Origin: DATAXP01 sp036272935
GTDB taxonomy: Bacteria > Planctomycetota > Planctomycetia > Pirellulales > PNKZ01
Assembly: GCA_036272935.1 (NCBI GenBank)
Contig: DATAXP010000006.1
Location: 1-64,000, forward strand
Length of the DNA: 64,000 bases
Reading direction: 5' to 3'
This document shows positions 7,664 through 16,803 of the stretch, piece by piece (the first letter of the stretch is position 1; the number at the start of each line of letters is the position of its first letter). The notes beneath the pieces were generated by a model. It made no database searches and was not told the origin of the DNA. It was given only the letters and a program-made list of their open reading frames with translations. Position numbers and translations under genes: made by a program.

Positions 7664-10315
7664 GTGGCTGTACATCTCTTCTCCGGGCGCTGGTGCGCCC
7701 GCTTACGCGTCGTGGGCCTTGCGGCGGTGCTCGCCGCGTCGCCCTTGGGCGAGCGCCTCCAGGCAGGCCTGCCAGCCATCGACGCCTATAACATTGGTCG
7801 CTACCACGCCAGCTCCGGCAACTACGAAGCGGCCGTCAAATCGTTCAACGACGCGTTGTCGATGAACCCGCGCTACGGCGTTGTGTACTTGGCGCGAGGC
7901 AAGGCGCAGGTGAGGCTGGGTCATTACACCTTGGCGCTTGAGGATCTAGACACCGCCGTCAAAATGATGCCCGGCTACGCCGACGTGTATCTGGCGCGTG
8001 CCCAGGCGCATGCCGGGCTGCGGAACGTCGCCGACGCGCTGGCCGATTGCGACCGCGCGATCTCGCTCGACAAATCAACCGCCCAGGCCTTTTACACGCG
8101 CAGCCAAGTGTTCGCCGGCATCGGACAGATCGCCGCCGCACAAGCCGATCTTCAACAGGCTCTGCGGCTCGACCCGTTCATCGAGGACCGCCGACCGGCG
8201 ATCCGCGAAACGACCGCCTCCAGCGCCGAGCAACGCTTGACGGAAGCCGAGCTTCCGCCGCTACCCACGCCGCCGCCCGACGTCGACGAACCTGCCGTGT
8301 TGCCGACGGCCCTCGCTCGGCCCGACACGCGGCTGGCACTGGTCGCGGGTCCCAAGCCTACGACGGTGCGCCCGGTCGGGCCTGCGCTCTTGCCGCAAGT
8401 ACTCTCGCGAGCCGTCGATCAAAACAAGCAGGTTCACGACACTCAACCCGAACCGCAGCCCGAGCACGACCCGGCAGTTCCGGTCACCGTCACGGATACG
8501 TTTCTGCCCGATCGTGCGGCCGCCGCGCTCGAACCGCCGCGCGTCGATGTGCAGCCGATTGAGGCGCATCCGGCCGAACGGCCTTCAGCAAATTCGCACT
8601 GTCCTGAATCGGTGGCCATTCCCGAATTGACGATCGAGTTGCCGGAGGTCGAACTGCCAACGGCCGCGTTGCCTGCCGCCAGTGCGCCACGCGTGCTGCC
8701 GCACGCACAACCGAACGTCGCCGAGCCTGCGCCGCTGGTCGCGCCGCCGCAGTCGCCTGCCGACCAATGTCTCGAACGGGCGCGAAAGTTTGCCGCCGCC
8801 GGCGACATGGGATCGGCGTGTGCCGAACTGACCGTCGTGCTGGTGCTGGAGCCGCACCGTGCCGAGGCACGCGCACTGCGTGGTCAGGCGTACTTCCGAG
8901 CAGGGCGCTATCACAGCGCGATCGAAGATTTCACGGCGCTCATCGAACACGATCCAAGCGCGCTCGAAGCGTATTGTGATCGCGCCAAAACATATCTCGC
9001 CACCGACTACGCCGAGAACGCCCTCGACGATGCCGAAGCGGCGCTGCGGATCGACCCTGATTGCGTGACCGCGCAAATGGCCAAGGCCGAAGCGGAAAAG
9101 TGTCTGCAAGAGTCAGCGGCCCGTCACGGTGCAGTCAACATTCAGAAAATCGCGCGAGGCCTGAAGCCAGCAAAAGAGTCGGCCCAGGCCGATCGCGCGC
9201 CAGCGGCGAAACCCGACCCTGCCCGAGACTACTGTCAGCGCGGAGTCGACGATCTGATTGCTGAACAGTACAGCCGGGCGATCGCCCACTTCGGCGTCGC
9301 GTTGCGGTTGCGCCCCGGTTATCCCGAGGCGCTGGCCGGTCGCGGAAAGGCGCTGGCCAGAATGGGACGATGGCGCGAAGCGCTCGCCGATCTGGAGGCG
9401 GCCATTGAAGGCTATCCCGGCGCTGCCGATCTGTACCGCGTGCGCGCCGGCGTGTACATGGCTCGACACGCGTGGTCGAATGCCCAGGATGACCTGTTCA
9501 TCGCCGAGAAATTCGATCCGGAATCGCCCGAGACGCGGCAGATGCAAGCCGAACTGGCACGGCTGGCTCCCGAGCTTGCCGGCCACGACGAGACGCCGCC
9601 AGAGATGCAAACACCGCCGGCTGCCAAGCCGGCGCGCGACGCGAATGACCATAGCGACGCGCGCCGCGATGCCCAGGCGACGCACGCCCCGGCGCGGTTG
9701 CCGGCGGCCAGTTCCGCCGAGCAACGAGCGTTGACCGCTCAACCGCCGCATGCGGTGGCAGGCGACGCGGCATTCGTGCCCGGTTACATCGACACTGCCG
9801 AACCACCACCGCAAAATGCGTCCGCGAACATCGCCGCCGGCGGTAGCCCTCTGTCGGCCGACCGCGCCGAAACTACCGACGAGCCGCAAAAGCCAGGGAT
9901 TGCCGAACCGGAACCTGCCGACCAGCCTACGCCGCTATCGGCACAAGATTACTTCGAGCGCGCCGAAATGCACGCCGAGCAAGCCAACCTGCGCGACGCC
10001 GTAGCCGACTACACCGCCGCGATCGAACTCGACCCAACGATGGCCGATGCCTACGTCGGTCGCGGGTATTGTGCCTTGATCCGTGGCATGCCCGAGCAGG
10101 CTGCACCTGATTTCGAAGCGGCGCTTGAGTTGAAGCCTCATCACCCGCGGGCCTACTTCGGCCTCGGCAAAGCATATCGCTTGTGCGGCTATCCGGAAGA
10201 AGCGGCGCAGTTTCTCAGCGAGGCGTTGCGGCTCGATCCATCGAATCTGGCGGCACGCGCCGAGCTGCGCAAGGCGCAGCGAAGCCTGGAGACCATGGCC
10301 GCCGAAGCCAGGTAA
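7664..10315 (+). CDS. Secreted multi-TPR protein
   Basis: The GTG at 7664 is preferred over the ATG at 7541. It is preceded by a GGGGG(A) stretch at good spacing, and it opens a signal peptide with Arg residues followed by VVGLAAVLAASP; the longer N-terminus has no such structure. The product is about 883 residues. TPR motifs come in clusters: the first right after the signal (AIDAYNIGRYHASSGNYEAA, then ALSMNPRYGVVYLARGKA), others near residues 365-470, 550-650 and 770-880. Pro/Ala/Glu-rich linkers separate them. The final TPRs (YFERAEMHAEQANLRDAVAD, AIELDPTMADAYVGRGY) are close to the consensus. TPRs mediate protein contacts, so a scaffold role in the periplasm or envelope is likely. It converges on the Tad minor-pilin genes and is divergent from the exopolysaccharide run, but a link to either is not shown. 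Confidence 0.8.
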   Translation: MAVHLFSGRWCARLRVVGLAAVLAASPLGERLQAGLPAIDAYNIGRYHASSGNYEAAVKSFNDALSMNPRYGVVYLARGKAQVRLGHYTLALEDLDTAVKMMPGYADVYLARAQAHAGLRNVADALADCDRAISLDKSTAQAFYTRSQVFAGIGQIAAAQADLQQALRLDPFIEDRRPAIRETTASSAEQRLTEAELPPLPTPPPDVDEPAVLPTALARPDTRLALVAGPKPTTVRPVGPALLPQVLSRAVDQNKQVHDTQPEPQPEHDPAVPVTVTDTFLPDRAAAALEPPRVDVQPIEAHPAERPSANSHCPESVAIPELTIELPEVELPTAALPAASAPRVLPHAQPNVAEPAPLVAPPQSPADQCLERARKFAAAGDMGSACAELTVVLVLEPHRAEARALRGQAYFRAGRYHSAIEDFTALIEHDPSALEAYCDRAKTYLATDYAENALDDAEAALRIDPDCVTAQMAKAEAEKCLQESAARHGAVNIQKIARGLKPAKESAQADRAPAAKPDPARDYCQRGVDDLIAEQYSRAIAHFGVALRLRPGYPEALAGRGKALARMGRWREALADLEAAIEGYPGAADLYRVRAGVYMARHAWSNAQDDLFIAEKFDPESPETRQMQAELARLAPELAGHDETPPEMQTPPAAKPARDANDHSDARRDAQATHAPARLPAASSAEQRALTAQPPHAVAGDAAFVPGYIDTAEPPPQNASANIAAGGSPLSADRAETTDEPQKPGIAEPEPADQPTPLSAQDYFERAEMHAEQANLRDAVADYTAAIELDPTMADAYVGRGYCALIRGMPEQAAPDFEAALELKPHHPRAYFGLGKAYRLCGYPEEAAQFLSEALRLDPSNLAARAELRKAQRSLETMAAEAR

Positions 10316-10325
10316 CACCGCTGCG

Positions 10326-10354
10326 GCGGCACGCTTTCGCATCGACCGTGCCGC
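10326..10354. terminator. Hairpin between convergent genes
   Basis: GCGGCACG (10326-10333) and CGTGCCGC (10347-10354) form a perfect 8-bp stem between the TPR gene and the TadG-like gene. There is no T tract on either side, so it is only a candidate bidirectional terminator. Confidence 0.4.
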
Positions 10355-12801
10355 TACTTGATCAGCACGATTGGCACCGTGCTGTCCATGATCGTCGTGA
10401 ACGCCTGTTGCAGCTTCGTTTGTCGCTGGCTGAGCGTGCCGATGCACCACTTGTAGCCGTTCGTGGGATCGCCCGACGAGCTGGGGAACGTCGACCCGCC
10501 GATGGTCGAGATGCTTTGCAGCATCGCGATTCCCGCGGTATTGTCGGCCGCCGGAGTGCTCGGCTCAAAAACCGCCCCGAAGGCGATGCACTGGATCGTC
10601 ACCGGCCTGCTCGTCGTGGCGAATCCAGGCAAGCCGTAGCTGGAGTCGTTGTACTGGGCGCAGATTTGGCGCGCAATGGTGACCGACTCGTTGGCCGGAT
10701 CGTTCGAGCCGGCGCTGTACGAATTACCCGTGCCGATATTGAAATAGGAGTTGTACGCAGCGCCGGTGCTGCCGGTGCAGCTGGTCGCCACGTTGGCCAT
10801 GCCGTCGGTCTCAAGGATCACCAGTCGCTGCGCACCCACGCGGCCGTAGCCGCCCATGGAACTGCTTCGCAATGTCGCGGCGCTGCTGAGCTGGTTGTAG
10901 GCCAGCCGCAGACCGTAACTGGTCGCGGTGTTGCTGTCGTAATCACCGTGTGCGCCGGGGGCCAGGTTGCCGTTCGCGTCCCAGGGGCGCACGTCGGCGG
11001 TGCTGCTATTGGGCGGATACCAGAGGGAGGTAGTGATCGTCGAGTAGCTGCGTCCCAGCGAATAGATCGGCGCGTCGAACTGGCCCTGCCCGGTTTCGCC
11101 GGTATAGGTTGGCCGGCTGTAGTAGATCATCGAGATCATATCGTTGGGATGGTTGTTTTGAATGTCGGTGATCGCGCCGGCGATGCCGAGCTTGGCCGGC
11201 ACCATCGAAATGTCGTGCGTGGTGCCAGGCGTGAGGCCGGTGTCGAGAATGTACTGAATCATCGTCGCCGCCCCGAACCACAGGCGGTGACGCGGACGCA
11301 GCGGATTATCGGTCGGCGCCACGTACGCGACACCGTTGTACTTCGTCGCCGAATCGGGGCCGGTGATGCTCACGCCGGTTCCGTCGCCCGCGGCGAAGTC
11401 GGGTCCGTAGCTGCACGTCGAGCTGCCGGGATGCTGAATCGTCCCGGTAGGATCGCGCCACACGCCGACGACGAAGTCGATGTATTCCTTCCAGAACCGC
11501 TGGTCCTGGTTGGTGATGTTCGAATTTGGCTGCGTGTGATCGTACGCCGTTGCGGGGACGTCGGTGGGAATCGTGCTGTAGTACAGGATGTTTCCCGCAC
11601 GCAGTTGCGCGGGGAAGGGTGCGGGGGCCGTCTTGATCCATGCCAGGATCGCCTTGTAGTTGATCTCATAATTTCCCGGCGGATCGAGCCAGTTGCCGCC
11701 AGAGTCCCACAAGGCGGTGTTGTCTTGCACGCCGGTGAGGGTCGCGGCATCGATGAAATAGTTCTGCCGCCAATCGTTGAGCTGGTCGGGGGGCCAGATG
11801 AAGAACGTTTTGCCCCAGTAACCCGGTCCCTCCTGGTACCCGCTAAAAGTCTTGCTTGTGAAATACTTGTAACCTTGCGAAGCGAAGTTCTTGTTCGTGG
11901 TATTGGTGAGACTAGTGCTGCCGCTGACCTCGGCAACGGTGCGCCCCGGCGGATTGCCCGACTTGTTGGTCGACGTGGTGAGATACGCGTCGCCCGGCTG
12001 CGTGGTGCTCGTCACGCTGCCCGGCGCGGCCGTGAAAGCTGATGCCGCCGAACTGCCGCGGTTGTTCGAGTAAAAATCGTTGACCAACGGCGGGATGCCG
12101 CCGATCGTGGTCGTGATGTTGCAATTGCCCACGCGGGTGTCGCTGCTAGTGCACTGCAAGTTGGCGTTGGCCGAGTAGCTGGGGGCGTAAATGCCCCACT
12201 GCGGGAAGGACGAATCGGTGTTGTTCGGCGTGTTGAGCATCGTGCCGAGGTAGCTCTCGCAGTTCCAAAGATCGGTTTCGTTGTTCATCGATCCTGAAAA
12301 ATCGAGCACGATCGCCACGTCGCGCGGCCGATACACCGCCTGCGCGGTCGCTGAGATGTTGAAGCTTGTCAGGCCGAACACCCGCGAGAAAAAGCCCGAG
12401 CGCGCGGGTGTTACAACCACCTGTGTGAGGTTGTAATTGTCGGGCGAGACGGGCGGAAACTGCGGCGAAAACGATTGGGTCGTCGTGTTGTAGTGATACG
12501 ATCCGTGCGTGATCGTCATGTCGCTGGTCGCGAGCGACTGTCCCAGCACGGGGCTGAGCGTACCAGCCTTCTGCGCGTTGGTGGTGGCGGCGGTGGTGTT
12601 GCCGCTTGTCGAGCCGTTGAGCGTGCGCACCGCGGCGATCGCCGCGTTGTCGGCGGCGTTCTGGCACTGGGTGCGCGCAATGGCGAGCAGCCCCAGGTCA
12701 ATCGACAGCGCCAGGAAACCCAAAAACGGAATCATCGCCACGGCAAACAGTGGCAGAATGGAACCTCGCCGGCGTTGCCGAACTTTGGCTGCTTTCTTCA
12801 T
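10354..12801 (-). CDS. tadG: TadG-like pilus-associated protein with von Willebrand A domain
   Basis: This protein has 815 residues. It begins with a short Arg/Lys leader and one transmembrane helix (GSILPLFAVAMIPFLGFLAL, 13-32), then DLGLLAIARTQCQNAADNAA, which is the start of TadE/TadG-type minor pilins (TadG/PilG-like N-terminal region). A VWA domain follows, with the MIDAS motif DFSGSMN at 167-173 and a very long Ser/Thr/Asn-rich insertion. The C-terminal part contains LVILETDGMANVA and ends at an Ile-Val-Leu-Ile-Lys stretch. TadG proteins sit at the inner membrane or pilus tip, and VWA versions are thought to be adhesive. It is last in a minus-strand set with two TadE-like genes, 53 bp from its neighbour. 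Confidence 0.85.
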   Translation of the reverse strand: MKKAAKVRQRRRGSILPLFAVAMIPFLGFLALSIDLGLLAIARTQCQNAADNAAIAAVRTLNGSTSGNTTAATTNAQKAGTLSPVLGQSLATSDMTITHGSYHYNTTTQSFSPQFPPVSPDNYNLTQVVVTPARSGFFSRVFGLTSFNISATAQAVYRPRDVAIVLDFSGSMNNETDLWNCESYLGTMLNTPNNTDSSFPQWGIYAPSYSANANLQCTSSDTRVGNCNITTTIGGIPPLVNDFYSNNRGSSAASAFTAAPGSVTSTTQPGDAYLTTSTNKSGNPPGRTVAEVSGSTSLTNTTNKNFASQGYKYFTSKTFSGYQEGPGYWGKTFFIWPPDQLNDWRQNYFIDAATLTGVQDNTALWDSGGNWLDPPGNYEINYKAILAWIKTAPAPFPAQLRAGNILYYSTIPTDVPATAYDHTQPNSNITNQDQRFWKEYIDFVVGVWRDPTGTIQHPGSSTCSYGPDFAAGDGTGVSITGPDSATKYNGVAYVAPTDNPLRPRHRLWFGAATMIQYILDTGLTPGTTHDISMVPAKLGIAGAITDIQNNHPNDMISMIYYSRPTYTGETGQGQFDAPIYSLGRSYSTITTSLWYPPNSSTADVRPWDANGNLAPGAHGDYDSNTATSYGLRLAYNQLSSAATLRSSSMGGYGRVGAQRLVILETDGMANVATSCTGSTGAAYNSYFNIGTGNSYSAGSNDPANESVTIARQICAQYNDSSYGLPGFATTSRPVTIQCIAFGAVFEPSTPAADNTAGIAMLQSISTIGGSTFPSSSGDPTNGYKWCIGTLSQRQTKLQQAFTTIMDSTVPIVLIK

Positions 12802-12854
12802 AACTCGTCCCGTAATCTAAATCCCGTAGCCTGTAGTCTGTAGCCCGTAGCCGC

Positions 12855-13310
12855 CTAATTCCCCTCGCTGTACATCATCGCTTTGGCGTGCATCGGCAGG
12901 TTCGACGGCAACATGCTGAACGTCGGCGTCATCGGCGTGTAGGTCGCCGTCAGCTCGACGGCGATGCAGTTGGTCAAACCAGCATTCGTCCACGCGCCGA
13001 TGTTCGCGCCGGTTGTCGTGTTTGCTTCGTAGACCGAGATTGTCAGGCCGTTGAGCGACTGGCCGGCCAGGTAGCTCGTCACGCAGCTTTGGATATCCGA
13101 CGTCTGTAAGTTGCTGGTGTTGACCACCGCCAGCCGCGCCCCTTCACGGGCGGCATTCTCCATGATCTGCCGCAGCATGATCACGCGCCCGAAGTCGAAC
13201 AGCGCGAAGATGAAGATCAGGCAGATGTTGAGCACCAGCGCCGTCTGCACGATCGAGACGCCGCGCCGCGCCCGCCGCTGCCTTTGTCGTCGGTGTTTGC
13301 CGTTGGCCAT
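12855..13310 (-). CDS. tadE: TadE-like minor pilin
   Basis: The ATG at 13310 is preferred; the longer form starts at a TTG at 13319. The product is 151 residues with a very basic N-terminus (GKHRRQRQRRARRG), then VSIVQTALVLNICLIFIFAL as the hydrophobic pilin-like helix. DFGRVIMLRQIMENAAREGAR follows and is the TadE signature. The C-terminal half is a small beta-rich domain. TadE pseudopilins help assembly of the Flp pilus. It lies 25 bp downstream of a second tadE and 53 bp upstream of the TadG-like gene, so the three form an operon. In place of the usual Glu of the helix start this protein has Gln (SIVQTALV). Confidence 0.88.
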   Translation of the reverse strand: MANGKHRRQRQRRARRGVSIVQTALVLNICLIFIFALFDFGRVIMLRQIMENAAREGARLAVVNTSNLQTSDIQSCVTSYLAGQSLNGLTISVYEANTTTGANIGAWTNAGLTNCIAVELTATYTPMTPTFSMLPSNLPMHAKAMMYSEGN

Positions 13311-13335
13311 CGCTCGCAATTGTCTTCTCCCCTGA

Positions 13336-13830
13336 TCAATAAGCCGGGGGAACCGAAATGTTCGTGGGATACGCCTGGTTGTTGTTCGAGTACCACAACT
13401 GCGTTACCGACAGCGTGGTCGTGCTATTGGTCACCAGCGTCGCGGGCGACCAGCGCACATCGGCAAACGGAATCGTGGCGATGATCTTCAATTGATCCAG
13501 TTCGGTGGCATCGGTCGCATCGGTCCCCGGCGTTGTCAAATCACTGACGGTGACCGTCACATTGGTCGTCGTCAGTCCGGCCTGGGCCAAATAGTAAGTA
13601 ACGACCTGCTGCACCTGGCTGTTGCTGAGCTGACCCGCCGCCGCTTGCCGGCCACCCTCGCGCACCGCATTGTTCAGGACCTGGTAGACCTCGACCATCC
13701 GGCCGATCTCCCACATTCCCAACAACAACGTCAGCACCACTGGCAGCAACAATGCCGCTTCGACCACGGCCGCGCCGCGCCGCTGGCGCAGTCGCCGGCG
13801 AGCCGCGCGTGGCTTCGGTGCGCGCAGCAT
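13336..13830 (-). CDS. tadE: TadE-like minor pilin
   Basis: The start chosen is the ATG at 13830 (MLRAPKPRAARRRLRQRRG); a longer frame from 13941 adds 37 residues without pilin character. The hydrophobic helix begins GAAVVEAALLLPVVLTLLLG and carries the Glu typical of TadE. EIGRMVEVYQVLNNAVREGG then matches the family signature. The rest, about 100 residues, is a beta-rich tail with many Thr and Val. It is first in the minus-strand tadE-tadE-tadG set. These genes are transcribed away from the main Tad operon, which lies 8 kb downstream on the other strand. Confidence 0.88.
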   Translation of the reverse strand: MLRAPKPRAARRRLRQRRGAAVVEAALLLPVVLTLLLGMWEIGRMVEVYQVLNNAVREGGRQAAAGQLSNSQVQQVVTYYLAQAGLTTTNVTVTVSDLTTPGTDATDATELDQLKIIATIPFADVRWSPATLVTNSTTTLSVTQLWYSNNNQAYPTNISVPPAY

Positions 13831-13927
13831 GGCGCAGGACTTCGTTCGATCCGAAAAAAATGTCACAGCGTGCCCGCTTGTGAGGATTCGTGAAAGCTGT
13901 AACGGAAACCTAGCTTCTTTCGCGAAC

Positions 13928-13959
13928 AGGCCGAATTTCAATCTGTTAAGGTTCGGCCT
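13928..13959. other. Inverted repeat upstream of the tadE-tadE-tadG set
   Basis: AGGCCGAA (13928-13935) and TTCGGCCT (13952-13959) are perfect arms with a 16-bp loop. A second 10-bp pair (GCCCGCTTGT at 13871-13880, ACAAGCGGGC at 13980-13989) encloses it. It lies between the end of the alpha/beta hydrolase gene and the start of tadE, so it could be a terminator or an operator. The sequence does not decide. Confidence 0.35.
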
Positions 13960-14032
13960 GCGACGATGGCGCAGTCGTTACAAGCGGGCGCCGTCCTGCT
14001 CGATGGCGCGGTGACGATGTTGCGTTCAAGCA

Positions 14033-14923
14033 TCATCGTTCCGCATGCTGGCGGTTCGCTTCCAGAAATGCCCGCAGTTCAGTCATAAATTCAGGGCGCG
14101 TCCAAGCGGTCATGTGATCGGCTTTCTTGATCAGCACCACCTTGGCCGCCGGCAACAGCCGTTTGAGCCGTTCGATACTGCCGTGCAGCGGGTCGTCGCT
14201 GCCCATAATCGCCAGCACCGGCGCACGCACCGTTTCGATCTCCGCGTCGGAGGCGAACAACCCGTGGTCGCCCGCCGCGCCGCGCGCCGCCGCAGCCAGG
14301 GCCAGTGGATCATTCACCGAGAGCACCGCCGCGTTGATGAGCTTGATCGTCGCCTCCGGCGGCTTCGGACGCCCGTCGGGCGTTAGCGCCGTGACAAGCG
14401 GTCCCAGCCCCTCACCTTTTTCCAGCGAGTCGGCCAGGTCAAGCACCAGCCGCTCCTGGCTGCGATCGGCCCCGCCGCTCCCGCCGAGTACAATGCTTTG
14501 CGCTCGCTGCGGGTAATGGACCGCGAAGTCCAGCGCGATAACTGCCCCCATCGAGTAGCCGACGATCTGGGCCCGCTCGATCTGCAAATGATCGAGCAGC
14601 CGCGCCACGTCGGCGACCATCTCGAGGCCGTACTTCGCCGGATCATGCGGCTTGCCGCTGCGGCCATGCCCGCGGCAGTCCAGGGCGATCACTCGATATT
14701 CATCCTTGAGTGCTGCGATCACCGGCGCCCATTGCGTCTCGATGGACACGGCGAACCCGTGGATCAACACCACCAGCTCGCCCGCTTCCCTCCCGGTATC
14801 CAGGTAACGGATCGGCACACCGGCCGAGTCGAACGTCGTGTCCGCCGCGCGGAGCGGCTGTGCGGAGATCGCGACGACGGCACAAACAACCACGCACCAA
14901 ACTGCTGCGGCACGTCGACTCAT
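14033..14923 (-). CDS. Secreted alpha/beta hydrolase
   Basis: The ATG at 14923 begins a signal peptide (MSRRAAAVWCVVVCAVVAIS then AQPLRA); the earlier in-frame start at 14989 is unlikely. The 296-residue product is a classical alpha/beta hydrolase. It has the oxyanion strand VVLIHGF, DCRGHGRSGKP, the nucleophile elbow GYSMGA, the acid in MGSDDPLHG and the base in KADHMTAW. This is the serine-dependent fold of esterases, lipases and related enzymes; the substrate cannot be inferred. The product is expected in the periplasm. It is divergent from the methyltransferase-like gene at 15067 and may share the 140-bp promoter region with it. Confidence 0.85.
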   Translation of the reverse strand: MSRRAAAVWCVVVCAVVAISAQPLRAADTTFDSAGVPIRYLDTGREAGELVVLIHGFAVSIETQWAPVIAALKDEYRVIALDCRGHGRSGKPHDPAKYGLEMVADVARLLDHLQIERAQIVGYSMGAVIALDFAVHYPQRAQSIVLGGSGGADRSQERLVLDLADSLEKGEGLGPLVTALTPDGRPKPPEATIKLINAAVLSVNDPLALAAAARGAAGDHGLFASDAEIETVRAPVLAIMGSDDPLHGSIERLKRLLPAAKVVLIKKADHMTAWTRPEFMTELRAFLEANRQHAER

Positions 14924-15066
14924 CGCGCGGCTCCTGGTCGAGATTTGGATCGGCGCCGGATTGTACTGCGATGATTCCCCACCACGCAACGCGGTGGTAA
15001 CTCGCTGTTGGCTAGCGATTTTTTCGACCGTGTGCGAAAGTTACGTGGCGTCGATCGTTTGCTTGG

Positions 15067-15759
15067 ATGCCGCTTATGTCCCCGTTGAGGCTTGCTGCCG
15101 GTGCGTTGGCGAATGTCGGCATCTTCGCCGTCTGCCTGTTTTTGCCGGCGCCGAGCGTCGCTTGGCCGCGGGCTTGGATCTTCCTGGGAGTCGATTTCGG
15201 TTGCGCCCTGCTCAGCATAGCCAGCCTCCAACGCGCGAGTCCGGAACTGCTCAAAGAGCGATTCAAGTCGCCGCTGCAACCCGGGCAGCCGGCGATCGAT
15301 AAGCTGCTGGTCGTGCTGCTGATCGTCGCGTTCATCGGCCTCATCGTGTTGATTCCGACCGACGTGTTTCGCTGGCACGTATTCCCGCCGCCGCCGATGC
15401 TCGTTTCGGTCGCGGGGTTGGCGCTGTTTGTCGCCGGCTGGTGGTTGATGGTTGCGGCGATGCGCGCGAACGCGTTCGCCATTGGCGCGGTGAAATTGCA
15501 GTCGCAGCGGGGCCACGCCCTCGCCGATCGCGGCGCCTACCGCGTGATCCGCCATCCGATGTACGCCGGCATTGTGCTGCTGATGATCGGCATGCCGCTG
15601 TGGCTGGAGTCTTACGCCGCGGCGCTAGCGACCATCGTGCCGACGGCGCTCCTTATGCTGCGCATCGTATTCGAGGAACGCTTTCTGCGCCGCGAGCTGC
15701 CGGGGTACGACGCCTACACGCGCCGCGCACGGCGTCGGCTGATACCAGGAATCTGGTGA
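15067..15759 (+). CDS. Isoprenylcysteine carboxyl methyltransferase-like membrane protein
   Basis: The 230-residue product has five or six hydrophobic segments. Its C-terminal signature is that of the ICMT/PEMT-like methyltransferase superfamily: GAYRVIRHPMYAGIVLL, followed by EERFLRRELPGYDAYTRR. In this superfamily the C-terminal Arg-His-Pro and Glu/Arg motifs bind S-adenosylmethionine near the membrane face. Bacterial members methylate lipids or unknown small molecules, and the substrate is not predictable. An alternative ATG lies 9 bp downstream at 15076. Its stop codon is only 6 bp from that of the convergent DUF362 gene. Confidence 0.85.
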   Translation: MPLMSPLRLAAGALANVGIFAVCLFLPAPSVAWPRAWIFLGVDFGCALLSIASLQRASPELLKERFKSPLQPGQPAIDKLLVVLLIVAFIGLIVLIPTDVFRWHVFPPPPMLVSVAGLALFVAGWWLMVAAMRANAFAIGAVKLQSQRGHALADRGAYRVIRHPMYAGIVLLMIGMPLWLESYAAALATIVPTALLMLRIVFEERFLRRELPGYDAYTRRARRRLIPGIW

Positions 15760-15765
15760 GCCGCG

Positions 15766-16803
15766 CTACGAAGTCAGCACGCCCGGCCGCTTGCTTTGCA
15801 GGTCGCGCAGGTGCGGCCGGTCGAGAATCTCGAACGGCGAGGCGACGTCCTGCCACGGCTCGCCGACCTGGCGGATTGAGCGCTCCGCCAGCGGGCCGAG
15901 CATGCCGTCGGCCAAGCTGAGGTAACTGACGCGCGAGGGATCGAGCCCCATGATCCGCGCGCAGGTGGCATCGACGGCAGTGGGATTCGTGCCGACGATC
16001 ACCAGCCCCATCGGCTTGGCCGAGCCCATGATCGGCCCGTCCCCCTCCATGCACACGATGGCATCGACGATGGCGATCGCTTTAGGCAACGAAGCGTTGA
16101 TGTCGACGACCGTTTGCGGAATGCCGGCGTGGTGCAGCACGTTCTTTGGCCAGCCGTATTTGCAGCCGGGCAACGTGCCGTACAGGTTTTTGAGCGAGAC
16201 GGTCAGGCCGACCCAATGATGCGTCTTCATCTTGGGCATCGACACAACGATGTCGGCCTCCATCACCGCGCGCGGGAAGAACAGCCCCGGCAGCGGCGAA
16301 CGTCGGCCGGCGTTGACGACCCAGCCGACCTCTTCATAGTTCAGGTCGGCAAACGGCAGCTTGCCGTCGCCGAGCGCTTCGCCAAGCCGCGATTCGTACA
16401 GCGCCATCTCGGTGTCGCGCACATGCCCGGGCGCCTCGCCGACCGTGACAGTCGCCCCCCAGCGTCTGAACACCTCGGCCGCGGCGAGCACCACTGCGGG
16501 ATTCGTGGTCATCTGCGGCGACGCGCGTGTCGGCTCGACCATGTTCGGCTTCAGCAGCACGCGCTTGCCGGGGAGCGGGGCGGGATCGAACCCAGTGGCC
16601 AGCAGGCCGTCGCGAATCGTCTGTTCCAGCGGGCCGTCGTAGCGCTGATGGCGGGCGATGAACACCGATTGTTCCGCCGCGTGCTGCCCGAGGAGCGTGT
16701 AGCCCAGCAGTCCCGCGGCCGCCGCGCCGGTGCCGGCCAGCAGCGCTCGGCGATCGAGCTGCGGCGCGCCCTCGGCGGCGTGTTGCGATGCGTCGCGCTT
16801 CAT
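15766..16803 (-). CDS. DUF362 domain protein with a Tat-like signal
   Basis: The ATG at 16803 overlaps the upstream stop codon (ATGA), which fixes the start. The N-terminus carries LDRRALLAGTGAAAAGLLGY, a twin-arginine-like signal, so export of a folded protein is likely. The DUF362 pattern follows: GKRVLLKPNMVEP, the Ala/Val-rich AEVFRRWGATVTVGEAPG, SMPKMKTHHWVGLTVSLKNL and TNPTAVDATCARIMG. DUF362 proteins have no settled role; many carry Fe-S clusters, but no clear 4Cys ferredoxin motif is present here. It is translationally coupled to the toroid-fold gene upstream, so the two products probably act together. Confidence 0.85.
   Translation of the reverse strand: MKRDASQHAAEGAPQLDRRALLAGTGAAAAGLLGYTLLGQHAAEQSVFIARHQRYDGPLEQTIRDGLLATGFDPAPLPGKRVLLKPNMVEPTRASPQMTTNPAVVLAAAEVFRRWGATVTVGEAPGHVRDTEMALYESRLGEALGDGKLPFADLNYEEVGWVVNAGRRSPLPGLFFPRAVMEADIVVSMPKMKTHHWVGLTVSLKNLYGTLPGCKYGWPKNVLHHAGIPQTVVDINASLPKAIAIVDAIVCMEGDGPIMGSAKPMGLVIVGTNPTAVDATCARIMGLDPSRVSYLSLADGMLGPLAERSIRQVGEPWQDVASPFEILDRPHLRDLQSKRPGVLTS

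Noticed and set aside
10183..12042. 619-codon plus-strand frame
   Set aside because: Antisense to the TadG-like gene, which has clear domains.
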